DNA of 24,059 nucleotides from JBDHZU01 sp039812085 (GTDB lineage Bacteria > Actinomycetota > Actinomycetes > S36-B12 > UBA10799): contig JBDHZU010000016.1 in NCBI GenBank assembly GCA_039812085.1, positions 1 to 24,059 of the forward strand, written 5' to 3'. The notes under the pieces are model-generated. The model was not told the DNA's origin. It saw nothing but the letters and a program-made list of their open reading frames with translations, and searched no databases. Both the position numbers and the translations under genes were made by a program. Of the stretch, positions 22,327 to 24,059 are shown piece after piece (within the stretch, counting starts at the first letter, position 1; each line of letters opens with the position of its first letter).

Positions 22327-24059
22327 ATGACCACCCCCATCGGCGACGCGGATGCCGCTCGCTCAGAGCTCAGCGAGCTGGACGCGCTGATTCCTGGGGA
22401 CGATGGGGCTGAAAAGTCGAACGAGAACGATCTGCCAGAGGATCGGTTCATTGATCGCGAACTGTCCTGGCTTGCGTTCAACCAACGCGTTTTGGAACTG
22501 GCGGAAAATCCTGATCTTCCACTGCTGGAGCGCGCCAAATTTTTGGCCATCTTCGCCAGTAACTTGGACGAGTTCTTCATGGTTCGAGTCGCTGGTCTCA
22601 AGCGGCGTATCGCCACCGGTATTGCGGTCCGCGCGGCTAGCGGTCTACAACCGCGCGAAGTCCACGAAAAGGTCCTAAAGAACAGTCACGCTTTGATGTT
22701 GCGTCAAGCGGAATGCCTGCGTGACGACGTTCTGCCCGCACTCAGTAAAGAGGGAATCGAGATCGCCCGGTGGGACGATCTGACCGACGACGAACGCAAG
22801 CAACTCGCCACCTTCTTTGACGAGAAGGTCTTCCCCGTCCTCACCCCGTTGGCCGTTGACCCCGCGCATCCCTTCCCGTACATCTCTGGACTGAGCCTGA
22901 GTTTGGCCGTGGTGGTCCGCAATCCCGAGACCGATCAAGAGCTGTTCGCCAGGGTGAAGGTTCCAGAGACGATGGATCGCTTCATCCAAGTCACCGATCA
23001 ACGATTTGCGCCGCTAGAAGACGTCATCGCCGCTCACCTTGACCAACTGTTTCCTGGCCTTGAGGTGCAGCAAACTCACCTGTTCCGGGTGACGCGCAAC
23101 GAAGACGTCGAAGTCGAAGAAGACGACGCTGAAAACCTGTTGAAGGCTCTGGAACGGGAATTGATGCGGCGTCGCTTCGGCCCACCGGTACGGCTTGAGG
23201 TCGAAGACACCATCGACGAACACGTCCTCGATCTACTCGTTCGAGAACTGGGAGTCAGCGAACACGAGGTGTTCCAACTCCCTGGACAGTTGGATCTCAC
23301 CGGTTTGTGGGCGCTGGTTGGACTCGACCGTGACGATTTGAAGGACCCCGCATTCGTCCCGCAGACCAACCACGAGCTAGCCGAAGTCGAGACTGCATCT
23401 GAGCCGGACGTGCTCGATGCCATCAAACGCAGTGACGTACTACTGCATCATCCGTACGACTCGTTCTCGACCAGCGTGCAACGGTTCTTAGAACAGGCTG
23501 CATCCGACAAACGAGTCGTTGCTATCAAGCAGACGCTGTACCGAACCTCAGGCGACTCCCCCATCATCGACGCCCTGATCGACGCTGCCGAGGCCGGCAA
23601 GCAGGTGCTGGCACTCGTGGAAATCAAGGCACGCTTCGATGAAGAGGCCAACATCTCGTGGGCGCGCAAATTGGAACGAGCGGGCGTCCACGTTGTCTAC
23701 GGACTGGTTGGTTTGAAGACCCACTGCAAGTTGTCGATGGTGGTGCGAGACGAAGGCGGAACACTGCGCCGCTACTGCCACATCGGCACCGGCAACTATC
23801 ACCCCAAGACAGCTCGCCTGTATGAAGACCTCGGATTGTTGACGTCTGATCCCGTGGTCGGAGAAGACATGGCACACCTGTTCAACCGGCTCTCCGGCTA
23901 CTCGATGAACACCCAGTACGAACGACTGCTGGTGGCACCACATTCTGTGCGCTCGGGATTAATCGAACGGATCGAGCGCGAAGTGGAACACCAGAAAGCT
24001 GGTCGCCCTGCGCGGATTCGATTCAAGTGCAACTCGATCGTGGACGAGCAGGTCATCGA
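22327..24059 (+). CDS. ppk1: Polyphosphate kinase 1 (runs off right edge)
   Basis: Reversibly polymerises the gamma-phosphate of ATP into polyphosphate. 577 residues are visible of about 700. After an acidic N-terminal leader the N domain begins at FIDRELSWLAFNQRVLELA (residues 40-58), followed by ASNLDEFFMVRVAGLKR. The head domain and the phospholipase D-like catalytic domain follow, with DSFSTSVQRFLEQAA, VAIKQTLYRTSGDSPI, and phospho-acceptor H465 in GLVGLKTHCKLSMV. HIGTGNYHPKTARLYEDLGLLT comes next. The end of the catalytic region is beyond the window. PPK1 completes a phosphate theme with the senX3-regX3-phoU-pit cluster. The start is at ATG 22327; its SD is weak and lies in a hairpin. 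Confidence 0.95.
   Translation, partial: MTTPIGDADAARSELSELDALIPGDDGAEKSNENDLPEDRFIDRELSWLAFNQRVLELAENPDLPLLERAKFLAIFASNLDEFFMVRVAGLKRRIATGIAVRAASGLQPREVHEKVLKNSHALMLRQAECLRDDVLPALSKEGIEIARWDDLTDDERKQLATFFDEKVFPVLTPLAVDPAHPFPYISGLSLSLAVVVRNPETDQELFARVKVPETMDRFIQVTDQRFAPLEDVIAAHLDQLFPGLEVQQTHLFRVTRNEDVEVEEDDAENLLKALERELMRRRFGPPVRLEVEDTIDEHVLDLLVRELGVSEHEVFQLPGQLDLTGLWALVGLDRDDLKDPAFVPQTNHELAEVETASEPDVLDAIKRSDVLLHHPYDSFSTSVQRFLEQAASDKRVVAIKQTLYRTSGDSPIIDALIDAAEAGKQVLALVEIKARFDEEANISWARKLERAGVHVVYGLVGLKTHCKLSMVVRDEGGTLRRYCHIGTGNYHPKTARLYEDLGLLTSDPVVGEDMAHLFNRLSGYSMNTQYERLLVAPHSVRSGLIERIEREVEHQKAGRPARIRFKCNSIVDEQVI

Noticed and set aside
1..24059. CRISPR arrays, transposons, toxin-antitoxin, phage or defence genes.
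   Set aside because: No repeat-spacer pattern, transposase, terminal inverted repeat or defence family motif was seen; the gene order is ordinary actinobacterial core.

Overview
The window reads as a chromosomal core segment of an actinomycete (class Actinomycetes). GC is in the mid-50s percent by eye, lower than in Streptomyces. The diagnostic gene content is mycothiol biosynthesis (mshA, mshD), GlnR, CarD, SenX3-RegX3, the CysA2-type sulfurtransferase with SseC, an HBHA-like lysine-rich protein, and an RsiG-like protein. From memory, the gene blocks match ones that are partly scattered in Mycobacterium tuberculosis: cysS-ispF-ispD-carD-lpqE; senX3-regX3; mshA-ybjN-gpm; HTH-hbhA-DUF2516; sseC-cysA2-thiX-glnR-mshD. 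I cannot assign genus or order from the sequence alone.

Layout. Bases 1-2673 (minus) carry carD, ispD, ispF and cysS; cysS runs off the left edge. An LpqE-like lipoprotein (plus) lies divergent from carD. Bases 3411-8570 form a phosphate block: regX3-senX3 (minus) divergent from phoU over a PHO-box-like direct repeat, then DUF47-pit, then a second DUF47 gene that is truncated against a convergent LOG-family gene. Bases 9556-12988 (plus) hold mshA, a TMEM175-like channel, a YbjN protein and gpmA. Bases 12989-17497 are almost all minus strand: DUF2516, an HBHA-like protein, an XRE regulator, a small membrane coiled-coil protein, an RsiG homologue, ygfZ, a nitrobindin-like protein and a candidate 34-residue membrane peptide. 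Bases 17574-21254 are a sulfur/redox and nitrogen block: dsrE (plus), then on minus sseC, sulfurtransferase, DUF4395, a cysteine-rich leader peptide, membrane thioredoxin and glnR. mshD and partial ppk1 (plus) close the window.

Functionally the window combines phosphate sensing, uptake and polyphosphate synthesis (SenX3-RegX3, PhoU, Pit, PPK1) with low-molecular-weight thiol and sulfane-sulfur metabolism (MshA, MshD, DsrE, sulfurtransferase, thioredoxin). Global regulators (CarD, GlnR, an RsiG-like c-di-GMP effector) are interspersed.

I found no mobile element, CRISPR array, phage or defence system. The best lead is not a new protein system but a compact regulatory element at 19764-20017: a leaderless 25-codon cysteine-rich peptide, hairpins, and an SD-abutting palindrome ahead of the DUF4395/sulfurtransferase genes. 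This is what a cysteine-responsive attenuator should look like. Further leads are an RsiG homologue with both c-di-GMP motifs altered at the same position, a 24-bp near-perfect palindrome in front of the XRE regulator, and an HBHA-like protein with its lysine repeats at the N-terminus.
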